From Proteus cibi (GTDB taxonomy: Bacteria > Pseudomonadota > Gammaproteobacteria > Enterobacterales > Enterobacteriaceae): a stretch of DNA of 64,000 nt. Position 1 is the first letter of the stretch; each line of letters opens with the position of its first letter. This document shows positions 31,424 through 42,244 of the stretch, piece after piece. The stretch spans positions 1 through 64,000 of the forward strand of contig NZ_PENW01000007.1 of assembly GCF_003144405.1 (NCBI RefSeq), given 5' to 3'. Made by a program: the position numbers and the translations under genes. The notes under the pieces were generated by a model that worked only from the letters and a program-made list of their open reading frames with translations, made no database searches and was not told the origin of the DNA.

Positions 31424-32296
31424 ATGTCAGCAAGAATTATAGATGGGAAATCGATTGCGCAGACCATCAGAAGCGAAGTTGCAGAAAAAGTAAAACAACG
31501 TATTAATGCAGGAAAACGAGCACCTGGTTTAGCTGTTATTTTAGTGGGTGATAACCCAGCATCACAGATTTATGTTGGAAGTAAACGTCGCGCTTGTGAA
31601 GAAGTTGGCTTTATTTCTCGCTCTTATGATTTACCAGATACTACCAGTGAAGCTGATTTATTAAATCTGATCGACCAGCTGAACGCGGACAATACCATTG
31701 ATGGTATCCTCGTTCAGCTTCCTTTACCTGCTGGAATTGATAATGTTAAGGTTTTAGAACGTATTCATCCAGATAAAGATGTCGATGGTTTTCACCCTTA
31801 CAATATCGGTCGCCTATGTCAACGAGCGCCTAAATTACGCCCTTGCACACCTCGTGGTATAGTCACGCTACTAGAGCGTTGTAATATTCCTATGAATGGC
31901 TTAAACGCCGTGATTATTGGCGCATCAAATATCGTTGGACGCCCAATGAGCTTAGAGCTATTACTTGCGGGTTGTACTACAACGGTTACTCACCGTTTTA
32001 CTAAAGATCTGCGTTTTCATGTTGAACACGCAGATTTAGTCGTTGTGGCGGTAGGTAAACCTAACTTTATTCCTGGTGAGTGGATCAAACCGGGCGCAAT
32101 CGTGATTGATGTCGGTATAAACCGTCTTGAAAGTGGTAAAGTTGTCGGGGATGTTGATTTTGAAGCCGCCTCTCAACGTGCGGGCTGGATTTCTCCCGTC
32201 CCTGGTGGCGTAGGCCCAATGACAGTCGCTACACTTATTCAAAATACTTTGCAAGCATGCGAAGAATACCACGACCCTGAAACAGGAAATAATTAA
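31424..32296 (+). CDS. folD: Methylenetetrahydrofolate dehydrogenase/cyclohydrolase FolD
   Basis: 290 aa, full length. Bifunctional NADP-dependent 5,10-methylene-THF dehydrogenase and methenyl-THF cyclohydrolase. Motifs: catalytic Lys in [10 protein letters not shown] near residue 55, [10 protein letters not shown] near residue 100, the NADP-binding [13 protein letters not shown] near residue 167, and [14 protein letters not shown] near the C-terminus. It supplies one-carbon units, including for the purine genes found nearby. It is followed after three bases by ybcJ, as in E. coli. Confidence 0.97.
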   Translation: MSARIIDGKSIAQTIRSEVAEKVKQRINAGKRAPGLAVILVGDNPASQIYVGSKRRACEEVGFISRSYDLPDTTSEADLLNLIDQLNADNTIDGILVQLPLPAGIDNVKVLERIHPDKDVDGFHPYNIGRLCQRAPKLRPCTPRGIVTLLERCNIPMNGLNAVIIGASNIVGRPMSLELLLAGCTTTVTHRFTKDLRFHVEHADLVVVAVGKPNFIPGEWIKPGAIVIDVGINRLESGKVVGDVDFEAASQRAGWISPVPGGVGPMTVATLIQNTLQACEEYHDPETGNN

Positions 32297-32299
32297 TCG

Positions 32300-32512
32300 A
32301 TGGAAACATTTCAATTAGATGGGCACGACTATGTCGAGCTTTGTGATTTATTAAAACTTCAAGGTTGGACTGAAAGCGGAGCTGCTGCAAAAAGCGTCAT
32401 TGCTGAAGGTTTAGTGAGCGTTGACGGTGAAGTTGAAACCCGTAAACGCTGTAAAATTGTTGCAGGAAAAGTTGTCACCTTTGGTGAGTTTTCCGTTAGC
32501 GTCAGCAAATAA
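32300..32512 (+). CDS. ybcJ: YbcJ, S4-domain RNA-binding protein
   Basis: 70 aa, the size of E. coli YbcJ. The S4-like fold is visible in LCDLLKLQGWTESGAAAKSV and GEVETRKRCKIVAG. It is thought to bind RNA; its exact role is not established. It forms an operon with folD. Confidence 0.92.
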   Translation: METFQLDGHDYVELCDLLKLQGWTESGAAAKSVIAEGLVSVDGEVETRKRCKIVAGKVVTFGEFSVSVSK

Positions 32513-32533
32513 TCAGCAAATCAATTAATATTG

Positions 32534-32567
32534 AAAAAGCGTCGCTATCTCAGCCTCGCTTTTTTTC
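32534..32567 (+). terminator. Terminator after folD-ybcJ
   Basis: AAAAAGCG/CGCTTTTT stem with a 15-base loop, continuing into a T run, located 22 bases after the ybcJ stop. Confidence 0.6.
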
Positions 32568-32958
32568 TTTTTAATCCATTTTTACCTTCAATATCGCTTT
32601 TCTTCCTCTTTTTTCTTATTTAATCATATTTAAAAAAAAGAAAACCATATAACCAATTGAATAAAAACAAAATTATTAAATTTAGTTTAATCTATTTAAA
32701 TTTAGTTCATCATTTTTAAGCTTATCTATGGTTATAATCTCCTTTCGTCGTTCAGCAAATTGTACATTTTATAAAAAAATAGATAAAAAGAAGTGCTATA
32801 AGTTATTATTTTATATATGGATAACACTTTTTAACCATTACTGTAAAACTTCAGCAACAAACCTTTTTATTGATACTTTTATCCGTTTATTCATGTTTAA
32901 ATGCACTAAAATGTGATTTAGATCTAATTTATTTCTCCTTTTATTAGGCAAAAGAACA
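32568..32958. other. AT-rich intergenic stretch upstream of the fruK promoter
   Basis: Very AT-rich with no recognisable gene. A 62-codon frame at 32728 has no ribosome site and unusual composition and is not called. The length of the gap is notable. Confidence 0.5.
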
Positions 32959-32986
32959 TTGTTTGTACTAAATTAAAGGTTATAAT
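32959..32986 (+). promoter_or_regulatory. fru promoter
   Basis: TTGTTT, 16 bases, and a consensus TATAAT. The Cra operator starts on its last base, the arrangement of the E. coli fruB promoter. Confidence 0.78.
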
Positions 32987-33001
32987 TTGAAACGATTCAG
33001 C
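32986..33001. promoter_or_regulatory. Cra (FruR) operator
   Basis: TGAAACGATTCA with flanking bases, very close to the Cra consensus TGAAWCGNTTCA. It overlaps the transcription start expected from the TATAAT at 32981. Cra represses fru genes and is released by fructose 1-phosphate. Confidence 0.8.
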
Positions 33002-33073
33002 CTAATGATACAATTTCAGCTGTTATTTTGTGATATTTAAGTCTTTTTTGCCTTTTATCTAACAGGAGATTTT

Positions 33074-33163
33074 ATGCTCGACTTACCCACTCAAGGTATC
33101 TCTGTTTTTGCTAAATTACAGCAAAAATTGATGCCTGTTCTTTTATTTAAGGTAAGGAACTAG
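33074..33163 (+). pseudogene. 29-codon frame before fruK: fruB remnant or leader peptide
   Basis: A strong ribosome site (AGGAG) precedes an ATG and 29 codons (MLDLPTQGISVFAKLQQK, then a short hydrophobic end), stopping two bases before the fruK ATG. In E. coli the first gene of the operon is fruB, starting MFQLSVQDI; the first residues here are loosely alike. It could be a deletion remnant of fruB or a genuine leader that couples translation to fruK. Confidence 0.45.
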
Positions 33164-33164
33164 C

Positions 33165-34106
33165 ATGAAACGCAGAGTAGCAACCATCACACTTAATCCT
33201 GCATATGATCTTGTTGGTTTAAGCCATCCTATTGAGCTCGGTGAAGTCAATCGTGTTAAAACAGCTGGCTTCCATGCTGCAGGTAAAGGCATCAATGTGG
33301 CTAAAGTTTTAAAAAGCCTTGGTGTTGATGTCACTGTTGGTGGTTTTTTAGGTAAAGAAAACCAAGATGGATTCCAAAAAGAGTTTAGTGACACGGGTAT
33401 CGCTAACCGTTTTCAAATGGTTGAAGGCCGAACTCGTATTAATGTTAAACTCACGGAACCCAATGGCAAAGTCACTGACTTCAATTTTTCTGGTTTTGAA
33501 ATAACAAAACAGGACTGGACGCGCTTTGTTAACGACACGCTAAGTTGGGCGGGTCAATTTGATATGATTTGTGTTAGTGGTAGCGTTCCACCTAGCGTTG
33601 ATCTCAATGATTTTACTGCATGGATGACACGCTTACGTAGCGAATGTATGTGTTTAATCTTCGACAGTAGCCGAGATGCCTTTGTCGCGGGATTAAAAGC
33701 CTCCCCTTGGCTGGTTAAACCGAATCATCATGAACTAGAGATTTGGGCGGGTAGATCCTTACCTACGCTTTCTGATGTTGTGCAAGCAGCGCAAGCATTA
33801 CGCCAGCAAGGTATTGCTCATGTTGTTATTTCATTAGGTGAGCAAGGTGCAATGTGGGTTAATGCCTCTGGTGCATGGATGGCGAAACCCCCTAAATGTG
33901 ATGTTGTCAGCACCGTCGGAGCTGGAGATTCAATGGTTGGTGGTTTAATTTATGGTTTAATGATGCGACAAACCAGTGAACACACCTTACGTCTTGCGAC
34001 GGCTGTTTCTGCACTCGCGGTGAGCCAAACCAATGTTGGTATTCATGATCGCGAACAATTAGCAAAAATGATGACAGAAGTAGAATTAACCCCTCTAAAA
34101 TTATAA
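33165..34106 (+). CDS. fruK: 1-phosphofructokinase FruK
   Basis: 313 aa, full length and close to E. coli FruK (312 aa). PfkB-family kinase: GGFLGKENQDGFQ near residue 60, IFDSSRDAFVAGLKASPW in the middle, and the C-terminal signature VSTVGAGDSMVGGLIYG with the catalytic Asp. It converts fructose 1-phosphate to fructose 1,6-bisphosphate. It retains a Cra-controlled promoter, but neither fruB upstream nor fruA downstream is present, so its substrate supply must come from a distant PTS gene. Confidence 0.95.
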   Translation: MKRRVATITLNPAYDLVGLSHPIELGEVNRVKTAGFHAAGKGINVAKVLKSLGVDVTVGGFLGKENQDGFQKEFSDTGIANRFQMVEGRTRINVKLTEPNGKVTDFNFSGFEITKQDWTRFVNDTLSWAGQFDMICVSGSVPPSVDLNDFTAWMTRLRSECMCLIFDSSRDAFVAGLKASPWLVKPNHHELEIWAGRSLPTLSDVVQAAQALRQQGIAHVVISLGEQGAMWVNASGAWMAKPPKCDVVSTVGAGDSMVGGLIYGLMMRQTSEHTLRLATAVSALAVSQTNVGIHDREQLAKMMTEVELTPLKL

Positions 34107-34343
34107 GTAATAACCCTCAGTGGTAAATTGAATAATATTAAGTAGAATTACCACTGCCTCCATTAAATATATTAACGCTAATATTATAAAACATCCAAAA
34201 TAGAATCTCTTTAATTGATTAATGTTTTTTATTATTAGATCAAACTTTATTTTTTCTGTTTATTCGATAAACTTCACTTTAATAAAATTTAATAAAGATA
34301 TTCTAAAGCCAATAAAAACTTATTTCTGTTTTTAGGAGAAGTT

Positions 34344-34787
34344 ATGGAAAGGCCCATAGTACTTTTATGGATACAAGTTATTTCAGTATTATTTTTAGGT
34401 ATTAGTTTATTTATATTAGTTGCAGGCGCACCGATTTATTTATTAGCAATGGCAATGGGTGGCGGTCAAACAATGCTAGTGGGATTGTTTATGATGCTGT
34501 GTCTAATTATAACGATGATAATGCAAGTTACAGCATGGATAAAATTAGCTAGAAATAGTAGAAATGCTTACTCTTTTTTAAAAATCTCATGGGTGTGTTT
34601 ATCTATTTCGCTCTTTTTTATACTTAGTATTTCGATGTCATTAACGAATATATCTGAAGTTGGTTTTATTGTTTTTTCTATTATCGTTATCTTAACGCAT
34701 CGACTTTTTTTCTCTGAGAATGTACTTATTTATTTTGAAGATAAACAAAAAGAGAGAGAAAGAGAAACGAACATTATTCGTCAATAG
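34344..34787 (+). CDS. Hypothetical four-TM membrane protein
   Basis: 147 aa with four hydrophobic segments (residues about 6-28, 30-64, 82-104, 106-126) and a charged C-terminal tail (FEDKQKERERET). The ATG at 34344 has AGGAG upstream. The gene is AT-rich and stands alone between fruK and cysS. No family recognised. Confidence 0.72.
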   Translation: MERPIVLLWIQVISVLFLGISLFILVAGAPIYLLAMAMGGGQTMLVGLFMMLCLIITMIMQVTAWIKLARNSRNAYSFLKISWVCLSISLFFILSISMSLTNISEVGFIVFSIIVILTHRLFFSENVLIYFEDKQKERERETNIIRQ

Positions 34788-34801
34788 GTTAATCATCAGA
34801 C

Positions 34802-34836
34802 AAAAAAATATCGGATATAAAATATCCGATATTTTA
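34802..34836. terminator. Bidirectional terminator between convergent genes
   Basis: AATATCGGATA/TATCCGATATT perfect 11-base-pair stem with loop TAAAA. A run of A precedes and a run of T follows, so it can serve both the plus-strand membrane protein gene and cysS on the minus strand. Confidence 0.85.
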
Positions 34837-34876
34837 ATATTAAACTCGTATTAAGTATAATTACTCAATTACTATA

Positions 34877-36268
34877 TTAATTATTACGACGCCAAATTGT
34901 TCCTTGAGGACCATCTTCTAAAACAATTCCCATCGCTGTTAACGCATCGCGAGCAACATCAGCAGCAGCCCAATCTTTATTTTTACGAGCATCGTTACGC
35001 TGTTGAATTAATGATTCAATTTTTTCAACTTCTCCAGCATCATCCGCTTTCGCACCACTTTGTAAAAAGTGCTCAGGCTCTTGCTCTAACAAACCTAATA
35101 CTTTAGCAAGTTTACGTAATACGGCGGCTAAGCCATTCGCTGCATTCATATCAACCGATTTTAGACGATTGACTTCACGCGCTAAATCAAACAAGACTGA
35201 ATAGGCTTCTGGTGTATTGAAATCATCGTTCATTGCGTCAATAAATTGCGCTTCAAACGCTTCACCACCCACAGGTTGTACATTTGCATCAGTACCACGC
35301 AATGATGTATAGAGGCGTTCTAATGCGGTACGAGCCTGTTTTAAGTTTTCTTCAGTGTAGTTAAGCTGACTACGATAATGACCTGATAATAAGAAGTAAC
35401 GCACTGTTTCAGCATCGTAATAAGCCAACACATCACGGATAGTAAAAAAGTTATTAAGTGATTTAGACATTTTTTCTTTGTCTACCATCACCATACCAGA
35501 GTGCATCCAGTAATTAACGTAAGGACCATCATGGGCACAAGTAGATTGCGCTATTTCGTTTTCATGATGAGGGAACATTAAGTCTGAGCCCCCCCCATGA
35601 ATATCAAAATGATGTCCTAACTCTTTACCATTCATCGCAGAACATTCAATATGCCAACCTGGACGACCGTCTCCCCATGGAGACTCCCAGCTTGGTTCAC
35701 CTGGTTTAGACATCTTCCATAAAACGAAATCCATTGGGTTGCGTTTTACGTTAGCCACTTCAACTCGAGCACCTGCTTGTAGTTGCTCTAAATCTTGGCG
35801 AGAAAGTAAGCCATAATCAGGATCGGTATCAATCGCAAACATCACATCGCCATTATCAGCAACGTAAGCGTGTCCACGTTTAATTAGTGCTTCGGTTAAT
35901 TCAATAATTTCAGCAATATGGTGTGTTGCTCGCGGCTCTGAATCAGGGCGAGCAATATTTAATGCATCAAAATCTTTGTGCATTTCAGCTAACATACGAG
36001 TCGTTAATTGCTCACATGTTTCATTATTTTCAATCGCACGTTTGATGATTTTATCATCCACATCCGTTACGTTACGAACATAATTAACATCGTATCCTAA
36101 ATAGCGTAGATAACGGGTTATGGCATCAAAAGCCACAAAGGTACGTCCATGACCAATATGGCATAAGTCATAAATAGTGATGCCACACACGTACATACCT
36201 ATTTTTCCTGCATGGATAGGTTTAAATTCTTCTTTTTGGCGAGTAAGAGTATTAAAAATCTTTAGCAT
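34877..36268 (-). CDS. cysS: Cysteinyl-tRNA synthetase
   Basis: 463 aa (E. coli 461). Class I synthetase with the HIGH motif in [14 protein letters not shown] near residue 37 and KMSKSLNNF near residue 266. Zinc ligands are present (Cys28 in [10 protein letters not shown], the Cys in [15 protein letters not shown], and a downstream His). It charges tRNA-Cys. Divergent from ppiB, as in E. coli. Confidence 0.97.
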   Translation of the reverse strand: MLKIFNTLTRQKEEFKPIHAGKIGMYVCGITIYDLCHIGHGRTFVAFDAITRYLRYLGYDVNYVRNVTDVDDKIIKRAIENNETCEQLTTRMLAEMHKDFDALNIARPDSEPRATHHIAEIIELTEALIKRGHAYVADNGDVMFAIDTDPDYGLLSRQDLEQLQAGARVEVANVKRNPMDFVLWKMSKPGEPSWESPWGDGRPGWHIECSAMNGKELGHHFDIHGGGSDLMFPHHENEIAQSTCAHDGPYVNYWMHSGMVMVDKEKMSKSLNNFFTIRDVLAYYDAETVRYFLLSGHYRSQLNYTEENLKQARTALERLYTSLRGTDANVQPVGGEAFEAQFIDAMNDDFNTPEAYSVLFDLAREVNRLKSVDMNAANGLAAVLRKLAKVLGLLEQEPEHFLQSGAKADDAGEVEKIESLIQQRNDARKNKDWAAADVARDALTAMGIVLEDGPQGTIWRRNN

Positions 36269-36554
36269 CAGTGGACGTTCCCGTTTTCAACTGTACGTGT
36301 TTATTACGTTTATATATAAAAGAAAATAACAACTACTATAGCATGATATCAATTAGGATATTGGATCTTGAAGGCAAAGCAAACTCAAGATTAAGGTTTT
36401 TATTTTACTCTGCTTAGCGCTTATTTTCACTGTTCAATCGTTGATAGTGAACAATCAAACTTCTGTTATCTGTTCGAATTTTGGCGAAAAGTGTGTTTTT
36501 TCTTATTTTAGTCTTTTAAAAAGAAATAAAAGTAGAGCGAGAAAAAGATGCATA
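36269..36554. other. cysS-ppiB divergent intergenic region
   Basis: No gene is visible. It carries the cysS 5' leader on the minus strand and leads into the ppiB promoter on the plus strand. No further structure was seen. Confidence 0.5.
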
Positions 36555-36583
36555 CTGACTAAATTAGACAACTGTGATATAAA
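36555..36583 (+). promoter_or_regulatory. ppiB promoter
   Basis: CTGACT, a 17-base spacer and TATAAA, about 60 bases upstream of the ppiB ATG. Confidence 0.6.
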
Positions 36584-36643
36584 AACGAGACTGTTGTTTA
36601 TGCCCAAATCTGGGTAAAGCTAAAATTATATTAGGATCTGAAT

Positions 36644-37138
36644 ATGGTTACTTTTCATACCAATTACGGCGATATCGTGATTAATACATTTGCAGACAAA
36701 GCACCTGCAACCGTAGAAAATTTTTTAGACTACTGTAAAGAAGGATTCTACGATAACACTATTTTCCACCGTGTCATCAATGGTTTTATGATCCAAGGTG
36801 GTGGTTTTGAACCAGGTATGAACCAAAAAGCGACCAAAGCACCTGTAAGAAACGAAGCAAACAATGGTCTAGCAAACAACCGCGGTACATTAGCAATGGC
36901 TCGTACAAACGATCCACATTCTGCTACTGCTCAGTTCTTTATCAACGTTGCAGACAACGATTTCTTAAACTTCCGTGCTGAAAACGCAAATGGTTGGGGA
37001 TATTGTGTCTTTGCTGAAGTTGTTGAAGGCATGGACGTTGTTGATAAAATTAAAGCGGTTTCCACAGGTCGTAGCGGTTTCCACCAAGATGTCCCTCGTG
37101 AAGATATCGTCATTAAAAGTGTAACGGTTAGCGAATAA
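36644..37138 (+). CDS. ppiB: Peptidyl-prolyl cis-trans isomerase B (cyclophilin)
   Basis: 164 aa, as in E. coli. Cyclophilin motifs: [13 protein letters not shown] with the catalytic Arg, [20 protein letters not shown], and a C-terminal beta-strand ending VTVSE. No signal peptide, so cytoplasmic. It is followed after 12 bases by lpxH, the order found in E. coli. Confidence 0.96.
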   Translation: MVTFHTNYGDIVINTFADKAPATVENFLDYCKEGFYDNTIFHRVINGFMIQGGGFEPGMNQKATKAPVRNEANNGLANNRGTLAMARTNDPHSATAQFFINVADNDFLNFRAENANGWGYCVFAEVVEGMDVVDKIKAVSTGRSGFHQDVPREDIVIKSVTVSE

Positions 37139-37150
37139 GCCTCACTTTTT

Positions 37151-37873
37151 ATGTGTACGCTTTTTATTGCAGACCTGCATTTAAGTGAACATGAACCGGC
37201 AATCACTGCCGGTTTTCTTCGCTTTTTAAAAGAACAAGCTATTCATGCAAAAGCACTTTATATCTTAGGTGATTTTTTTGATTTTTGGATAGGTGACGAT
37301 GATCCTAATCCTTTACATCAACAAATTGCTCAAGCACTAATGACGCTAAAAAATGCTGGAGTGCCTTGCTATTTTATTCATGGAAATCGTGATTTTTTAA
37401 TTGGCTCTCGTTTTGCTAAAGAGAGTGGTATCACCTTACTTCCACAAGAGAAAGTGCTCGAAATTGAGAAAAATCGCATCTTGATTCTACATGGCGATAC
37501 ACTGTGTACGGATGATGAAGCGTATCAACGCTACCGTAAAAAAGTACATAATAAATGTATTCAACGCTTATTCTCACTGCTGCCTCTCTTTATTCGATTA
37601 CGTATCGCTGACAAAATGCGCTCACGTAGCCAGCACGAAAACCAGTACAAATCAGATGCCATTATGGATGTTAACCCGCAGGCTGTGATTGATACTTTTA
37701 AACATTTCAATACAGAATGGATGATCCACGGTCATACACATCGTCCAGCAATTCATACTGTTAACATTGATGATAAAATACATTATCGTGGTGTATTAGG
37801 TGCTTGGCATACAGAAGGTTCTATGTTTAAAGTGACGGCTGAAAAAATAGAACTTATTCATTTTCCTTTCTAA
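37151..37873 (+). CDS. lpxH: UDP-2,3-diacylglucosamine pyrophosphatase LpxH
   Basis: 240 aa. Calcineurin-like metallophosphoesterase motifs in order: [32 protein letters not shown] and HGHTHRPA. It hydrolyses UDP-2,3-diacyl-GlcN to lipid X in lipid A synthesis, at the inner face of the membrane. In operon with ppiB. Confidence 0.96.
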   Translation: MCTLFIADLHLSEHEPAITAGFLRFLKEQAIHAKALYILGDFFDFWIGDDDPNPLHQQIAQALMTLKNAGVPCYFIHGNRDFLIGSRFAKESGITLLPQEKVLEIEKNRILILHGDTLCTDDEAYQRYRKKVHNKCIQRLFSLLPLFIRLRIADKMRSRSQHENQYKSDAIMDVNPQAVIDTFKHFNTEWMIHGHTHRPAIHTVNIDDKIHYRGVLGAWHTEGSMFKVTAEKIELIHFPF

Positions 37874-37916
37874 GTTATTTTGCTTACTTTCTTCATAAAA
37901 AGGCTATTTTTTCTCT

Positions 37917-37932
37917 ACGCAAACGTTTTCCT
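37917..37932. promoter_or_regulatory. PurR operator upstream of purE
   Basis: ACGCAAACGTTTTCCT, an almost perfect match to the PurR consensus ACGCAAACGTTTTCGT. It lies about 75 bases before the purE ATG, like the PurR box of E. coli purEK. Confidence 0.88.
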
Positions 37933-38007
37933 ATGCGTGTTAGCGTGATACTATCATGCTCAGTTTATTAGGCTATATCCGTTTATGCTTACAGGAGCAG
38001 TTAAGTA

Positions 38008-38529
38008 ATGTCTTCTCAAGTTGGTCTAAATACCTCTTCCGCTCGTATCGCCATTGTAATGGGCTCTAAAAGTGACTGGGCAACAATGTCTCATGCCACT
38101 GATGTACTAGACGCACTACAACTTCCTTATCATGTTGAGATTGTCTCTGCACACCGCACCCCTGATAAGCTATTTAGCTTTGCAGAACAGGCAAAAAGTA
38201 ATGGCTTTGATGTCATTATTGCTGGCGCAGGCGGTGCTGCCCATTTACCTGGCATGCTCGCAGCAAAAACACTTGTTCCTGTCTTAGGTGTCCCTGTTCA
38301 AAGTGCAGCATTAAGCGGTGTTGATAGCCTTTACTCTATTGTGCAAATGCCAAAAGGTATTCCTGTAGGAACATTAGCGATTGGTAAAGCAGGCGCTGCC
38401 AATGCTGCTTTATTAGCCGCTCAGATTTTAGCGTTACACTCTCCTACTCTTTTTGAAACACTAACAGCATGGCGTGCAGCACAAACTGACGATGTATTAA
38501 ATAACCCTGATCCAAGGGAGGCACTATGA
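38008..38529 (+). CDS. purE: N5-carboxyaminoimidazole ribonucleotide mutase PurE
   Basis: 173 aa. Class I PurE motifs: [22 protein letters not shown] with the catalytic His, and [13 protein letters not shown]. It moves the carboxyl group from N5 to C4 of the imidazole in purine synthesis. The gene overlaps purK by four bases (ATGA). Confidence 0.97.
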   Translation: MSSQVGLNTSSARIAIVMGSKSDWATMSHATDVLDALQLPYHVEIVSAHRTPDKLFSFAEQAKSNGFDVIIAGAGGAAHLPGMLAAKTLVPVLGVPVQSAALSGVDSLYSIVQMPKGIPVGTLAIGKAGAANAALLAAQILALHSPTLFETLTAWRAAQTDDVLNNPDPREAL

Positions 38530-39593
38530 AGCCAGTTTGTGTTCTTGGAAATGGTCAATTAGGGCGAATGCTAAGACAAGCCGGAGAGCCTTTAGGCATT
38601 GCGGTTTATCCCGTAGGATTAGATGCCGAGCCTGAAGCGGTACCTTATCAAAAAAGTGTCATTACAGCGGAAATTGAGCGCTGGCCTGAAACCGCACTTA
38701 CCAAAGAGTTAGAACGTCATACTAACTTTGTCAACCGTGATATTTTTCCATTGCTTGCGGATAGATTGCCTCAAAAACAGCTTCTCGATGAACTGGGCTT
38801 AGCAACAGCACCTTGGCAACCATTAACGTCACCAACACAATGGGCTGATATTTTCACTCAACTGGGTGATTTTATTATTGTAAAGCGCCGTGTTGGTGGT
38901 TATGACGGTCGTGGTCAATGGCGTATTCATCCTGGTGAAGAACAGCAGCTACCCGCTGAGATTTATGGTGAATGTATTGTTGAACAGGGTATTCCCTTTT
39001 CAGGTGAAGTGTCATTAGTGGGAGCAAGAGATTGTCGTGGAAACTGTGTTTTCTATCCTTTAACTCACAATCTTCACCAAGATGGCATTTTACGCATGAG
39101 TGTCGCACTACCAAACCCAGTATCAGAACTACAACAATCAGCAGAAAAAATGCTGACCGCCATCCTTAATAAGCTCAATTATGTTGGTGTAATGGCGATG
39201 GAATGCTTTATCGTGGGTAATAAATTGCTTATTAACGAATTAGCTCCTCGTGTTCATAATAGCGGTCATTGGACACAAAATGGTGCCTCAATTAGTCAGT
39301 TTGAGTTACACCTACGTGCAATTTTAAATTTACCTATGCCAAAACCAGAAGTTTGCCAACCGGCAGTAATGGTTAATTTGATTGGTACTGATGTCAATCC
39401 TCAATGGCTTTCATTGCCATTAGTGCATTTACATTGGTATGAAAAAGAAGTTCGCCCTGTTCGTAAAGTGGGTCATCTCAATCTTGTTCATCGCGATAAT
39501 CAACCACTAAAAGAAACACTCCAATCATTAAGCACCATGCTTGATGATGCCTATCAGTCCCCTATCAAATGGGCTTTAGAAAAATTAAGCTAG
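38526..39593 (+). CDS. purK: N5-carboxyaminoimidazole ribonucleotide synthase PurK
   Basis: 355 aa. ATP-grasp enzyme: N-terminal [30 protein letters not shown] in the ATP-binding region, and [16 protein letters not shown] with catalytic residues. It carboxylates AIR with bicarbonate and ATP, feeding PurE. Translationally coupled to purE and under the same PurR box. Confidence 0.97.
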   Translation: MKPVCVLGNGQLGRMLRQAGEPLGIAVYPVGLDAEPEAVPYQKSVITAEIERWPETALTKELERHTNFVNRDIFPLLADRLPQKQLLDELGLATAPWQPLTSPTQWADIFTQLGDFIIVKRRVGGYDGRGQWRIHPGEEQQLPAEIYGECIVEQGIPFSGEVSLVGARDCRGNCVFYPLTHNLHQDGILRMSVALPNPVSELQQSAEKMLTAILNKLNYVGVMAMECFIVGNKLLINELAPRVHNSGHWTQNGASISQFELHLRAILNLPMPKPEVCQPAVMVNLIGTDVNPQWLSLPLVHLHWYEKEVRPVRKVGHLNLVHRDNQPLKETLQSLSTMLDDAYQSPIKWALEKLS

Positions 39594-39635
39594 CAGTCCG
39601 ACTCATAAAGTTAGAGAATAATAGCCTTTAAACGA

Positions 39636-39666
39636 ACAGACCTTAAATAAAGAGGTCTGTTATTCG
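39636..39666 (+). terminator. Possible terminator after purEK
   Basis: ACAGACCT/AGGTCTGT perfect eight-base-pair stem, extended by GAATAA/TTATTC further out. The T run is poor, so termination may be partial. Confidence 0.5.
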
Positions 39667-39716
39667 CTATTTTCTCCTGATTATTCAGGTTACTGCACCC
39701 ATTTGTTGGAGTCAGG

Positions 39717-40976
39717 ATGCAAGTCACGCAACAGGTTTTTGGGCCCGTTTATCAGTGGAGTATGCTGATATTATTGGGCTTTGTGTATTTTTTAGCTACC
39801 GCAACCACATTTACCTCTTTAGGGGTTGTTCTTCCTAGTATGATAAATGAACTAGAGTGGAACTGGACTCAAGCAGGGCTTGGCTTTACGTTATTAGGGT
39901 TAACCTGTGGCCTTGCAAGTTTTTTACCTACCTTACTGATCCGTAAATTAAGTGTTCGTCTTACACTACTGATTGGATTGAGTATTTTTGTCAGTGGTTT
40001 TTATTTTCTTTATGAAACATACACCATTACGCGTTATTTTTTGGGTACTGCACTGTTAGGCATTGGTTTTACGCTATTGGCTACCGTACCCGGTACTTAT
40101 GTTATTTCCCGCTTATTTGAAAAACAGTCCTTTGCCTTTGGCGTCTATTTTACGATTGGTGGATTAGGGGGTGTTGCCGGGCCTTGGATCTACTTTTTGG
40201 CAACCCACTTTTGGCATACATGGCGAATGCATTGGCTTATTTCAGCGGTCACACTTACCATTGTTACGCTTATCACCCTTTTATTTTTACGCGAAGGCAG
40301 TAAAGAGCAAGAACACGCAAAAAAAATTAGCCAACTTCAAACCACAAAACGTATCTATCAAACAAAAGAGATTTGGACAGCTCGTCATGCTTTAAGAACA
40401 TGGCAATTTTATGTTATTGCTGCGACTTATACGGCTTTTTTATGGTGTGGGATCACGGTCAATAGCTTTGCTGTTGCACATATTATTGAAAATGGTTTTG
40501 GTGAAACTATTGCCGCGACACTATTAAGTAGTATGGCATTTATCAATGCTTTTTCACGCTTAGCCGGTGGCGCTATTGGTGAATGGTTAGAACCTAAAAA
40601 ATTACTTATCGCAAGTTTAAGTATTATTATCATTGGGTTACTCGCGCTAAGTATGGCTAATTCTTGGTTTTACCTAATCTTATTTACGGTGTGTGTCGGT
40701 ATTGGTTATGGCATGACGTTCTTAGCATCAAGTATATTACTTGCTAATTATTTTGGTCGTTCCCCTTACCTTGAGCTATTTTCTGTAATGAATTTAATTT
40801 CAACTCTAGCTTGTTTAGCACCATTCTTTGCTGGGGCAATCAAAGATATTTCAGGTAGTTTTACACCTGCATTCTTGATTTTAACCCTACCTGTTTTGCT
40901 GATTTTAGCGGTCACTCTGTTTATGAAACCACCGGTTTACCCTAAATTTCAGCATGCCAGTGAGCAAGAAAAATAG
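39717..40976 (+). CDS. MFS transporter
   Basis: 419 aa with about 12 membrane segments in two halves separated by a charged loop near residues 200-225. Typical MFS features include LIRKLSVRLTLLIG after the second segment and GGAIGEWLEPKKLLIA in the second half. Resembles the OFA/monocarboxylate-like branch, but the substrate cannot be told. A long leader precedes it after purK. Confidence 0.85.
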   Translation: MQVTQQVFGPVYQWSMLILLGFVYFLATATTFTSLGVVLPSMINELEWNWTQAGLGFTLLGLTCGLASFLPTLLIRKLSVRLTLLIGLSIFVSGFYFLYETYTITRYFLGTALLGIGFTLLATVPGTYVISRLFEKQSFAFGVYFTIGGLGGVAGPWIYFLATHFWHTWRMHWLISAVTLTIVTLITLLFLREGSKEQEHAKKISQLQTTKRIYQTKEIWTARHALRTWQFYVIAATYTAFLWCGITVNSFAVAHIIENGFGETIAATLLSSMAFINAFSRLAGGAIGEWLEPKKLLIASLSIIIIGLLALSMANSWFYLILFTVCVGIGYGMTFLASSILLANYFGRSPYLELFSVMNLISTLACLAPFFAGAIKDISGSFTPAFLILTLPVLLILAVTLFMKPPVYPKFQHASEQEK

Positions 40977-41043
40977 CCATCAAATAAGCAAGATAGCGAG
41001 TTTCGTATTATAAAAACGCATTTTCTAAGGAGACGTTAAGCTG

Positions 41044-42069
41044 ATGAATGATGCATTAATAATAAAATACTCAATAGGTGTTGGCATAGCTTTAGCCTGT
41101 TTTGTTGGTTTTGTCATCGTATCTCTTTTTCATGACAAAAAGAAAAAACGTCGCAGAAATATTATTATTCATATCAGCCAAGCTATCTTGCTTTGTAGTC
41201 TAGTGTTTATCTTAAGCCAATATTGTGAAATGGCTGTGGTCGATTTTAATCTCCATTTTATCTCATTTAGGATGATTAATTTTTTCACCTATATCGGCAT
41301 TGCATTAATTTTAATGAGAAAATTTTTCTTACTGATTAACCGGTTAGAAAAAGCTCAAATTAAAAAAGGCAGTGATCCTACTTCTGCTCGTATTATTTCG
41401 CGTATATTCAAAATCACGTTATTTGTCATTATTGTTTTATTGTTTGGTGAGCATTTTGGTATGAGCTTATCCGGCTTAATGACATTTGGAGGATTAGGTG
41501 GTATCGCCATTGGCATGGCAAGTAAAGATGTATTAAGTAATCTTTTTTCCGGTGTGATGCTCTATTTCGATCGTCCTTTTAATATTGGTGATTGGGTGCG
41601 TTCTCCTGACCGTAATATTGAAGGTACCGTAGTCGAAATTGGCTGGCGTATTACTAAAATCATTACTTTTGATCATCGACCACTTTATATTCCCAACTCC
41701 ATTTTTTCCTCAATCAGTGTGGAAAATCCGGGAAGAATGACGAATAGACGTATCCAAACTGAAATTGGCTTACGTTATGAGGATTCCGATAAAATGAGTG
41801 TTATCGTTGAAGATATTCGCACTATGCTAATGCAAAATGACAAAATCGATACGCAACAAACATTATTAGTCTATTTTAATCAATTTGCCGACTCTTCACT
41901 CAATATCATGGTGTATTGTTTTACCAAAACAACGGTATGGGCACAGTGGCTTGAGGCTCAGCAAGAAGTCTATTTAAAGATCATTGAAATTGTGCATAAA
42001 CATGGTGCCGATTTTGCCTTTCCATCTCAAACAGTCTATATCGAAAAACCGTCTCCAATTACCCAATAA
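41044..42069 (+). CDS. ynaI: MscS-family mechanosensitive channel, YnaI-like
   Basis: 341 aa (E. coli YnaI 343 aa). Four to five N-terminal membrane segments lead to the pore helix [20 protein letters not shown], then the beta domain [20 protein letters not shown] and the alpha-beta C-terminal domain ([19 protein letters not shown]). The near-identity of these segments to E. coli YnaI as remembered supports the name. It releases solutes on membrane tension. Confidence 0.85.
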   Translation: MNDALIIKYSIGVGIALACFVGFVIVSLFHDKKKKRRRNIIIHISQAILLCSLVFILSQYCEMAVVDFNLHFISFRMINFFTYIGIALILMRKFFLLINRLEKAQIKKGSDPTSARIISRIFKITLFVIIVLLFGEHFGMSLSGLMTFGGLGGIAIGMASKDVLSNLFSGVMLYFDRPFNIGDWVRSPDRNIEGTVVEIGWRITKIITFDHRPLYIPNSIFSSISVENPGRMTNRRIQTEIGLRYEDSDKMSVIVEDIRTMLMQNDKIDTQQTLLVYFNQFADSSLNIMVYCFTKTTVWAQWLEAQQEVYLKIIEIVHKHGADFAFPSQTVYIEKPSPITQ

Positions 42070-42076
42070 TAGAAAG

Positions 42077-42108
42077 TGGATAAGTTTATTTTCTCATAGA
42101 CTTATCCA
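42077..42108 (+). terminator. Hairpin between the YnaI-like gene and speF
   Basis: TGGATAAGT/ACTTATCCA perfect nine-base-pair stem with a 14-base loop, followed by TTTACTC. It may be a weak terminator or an element in the speF leader. Confidence 0.5.
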
Positions 42109-42244
42109 TTTACTCGCGCATTAAAATGGTGTTTATGCAGTTAAAATGCATAAATCACCTTACTCGTCGTTTAATTTATTTCAATCACATTCACAACCAA
42201 GTATATTGTTCGCCAATTCTTCTATTGATAAAAACGCGAGTATA

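Noticed and set aside
32728-32916. 62-codon frame upstream of fruK
   Set aside because: No ribosome site, very AT-rich, composition unlike a protein family; probably chance.
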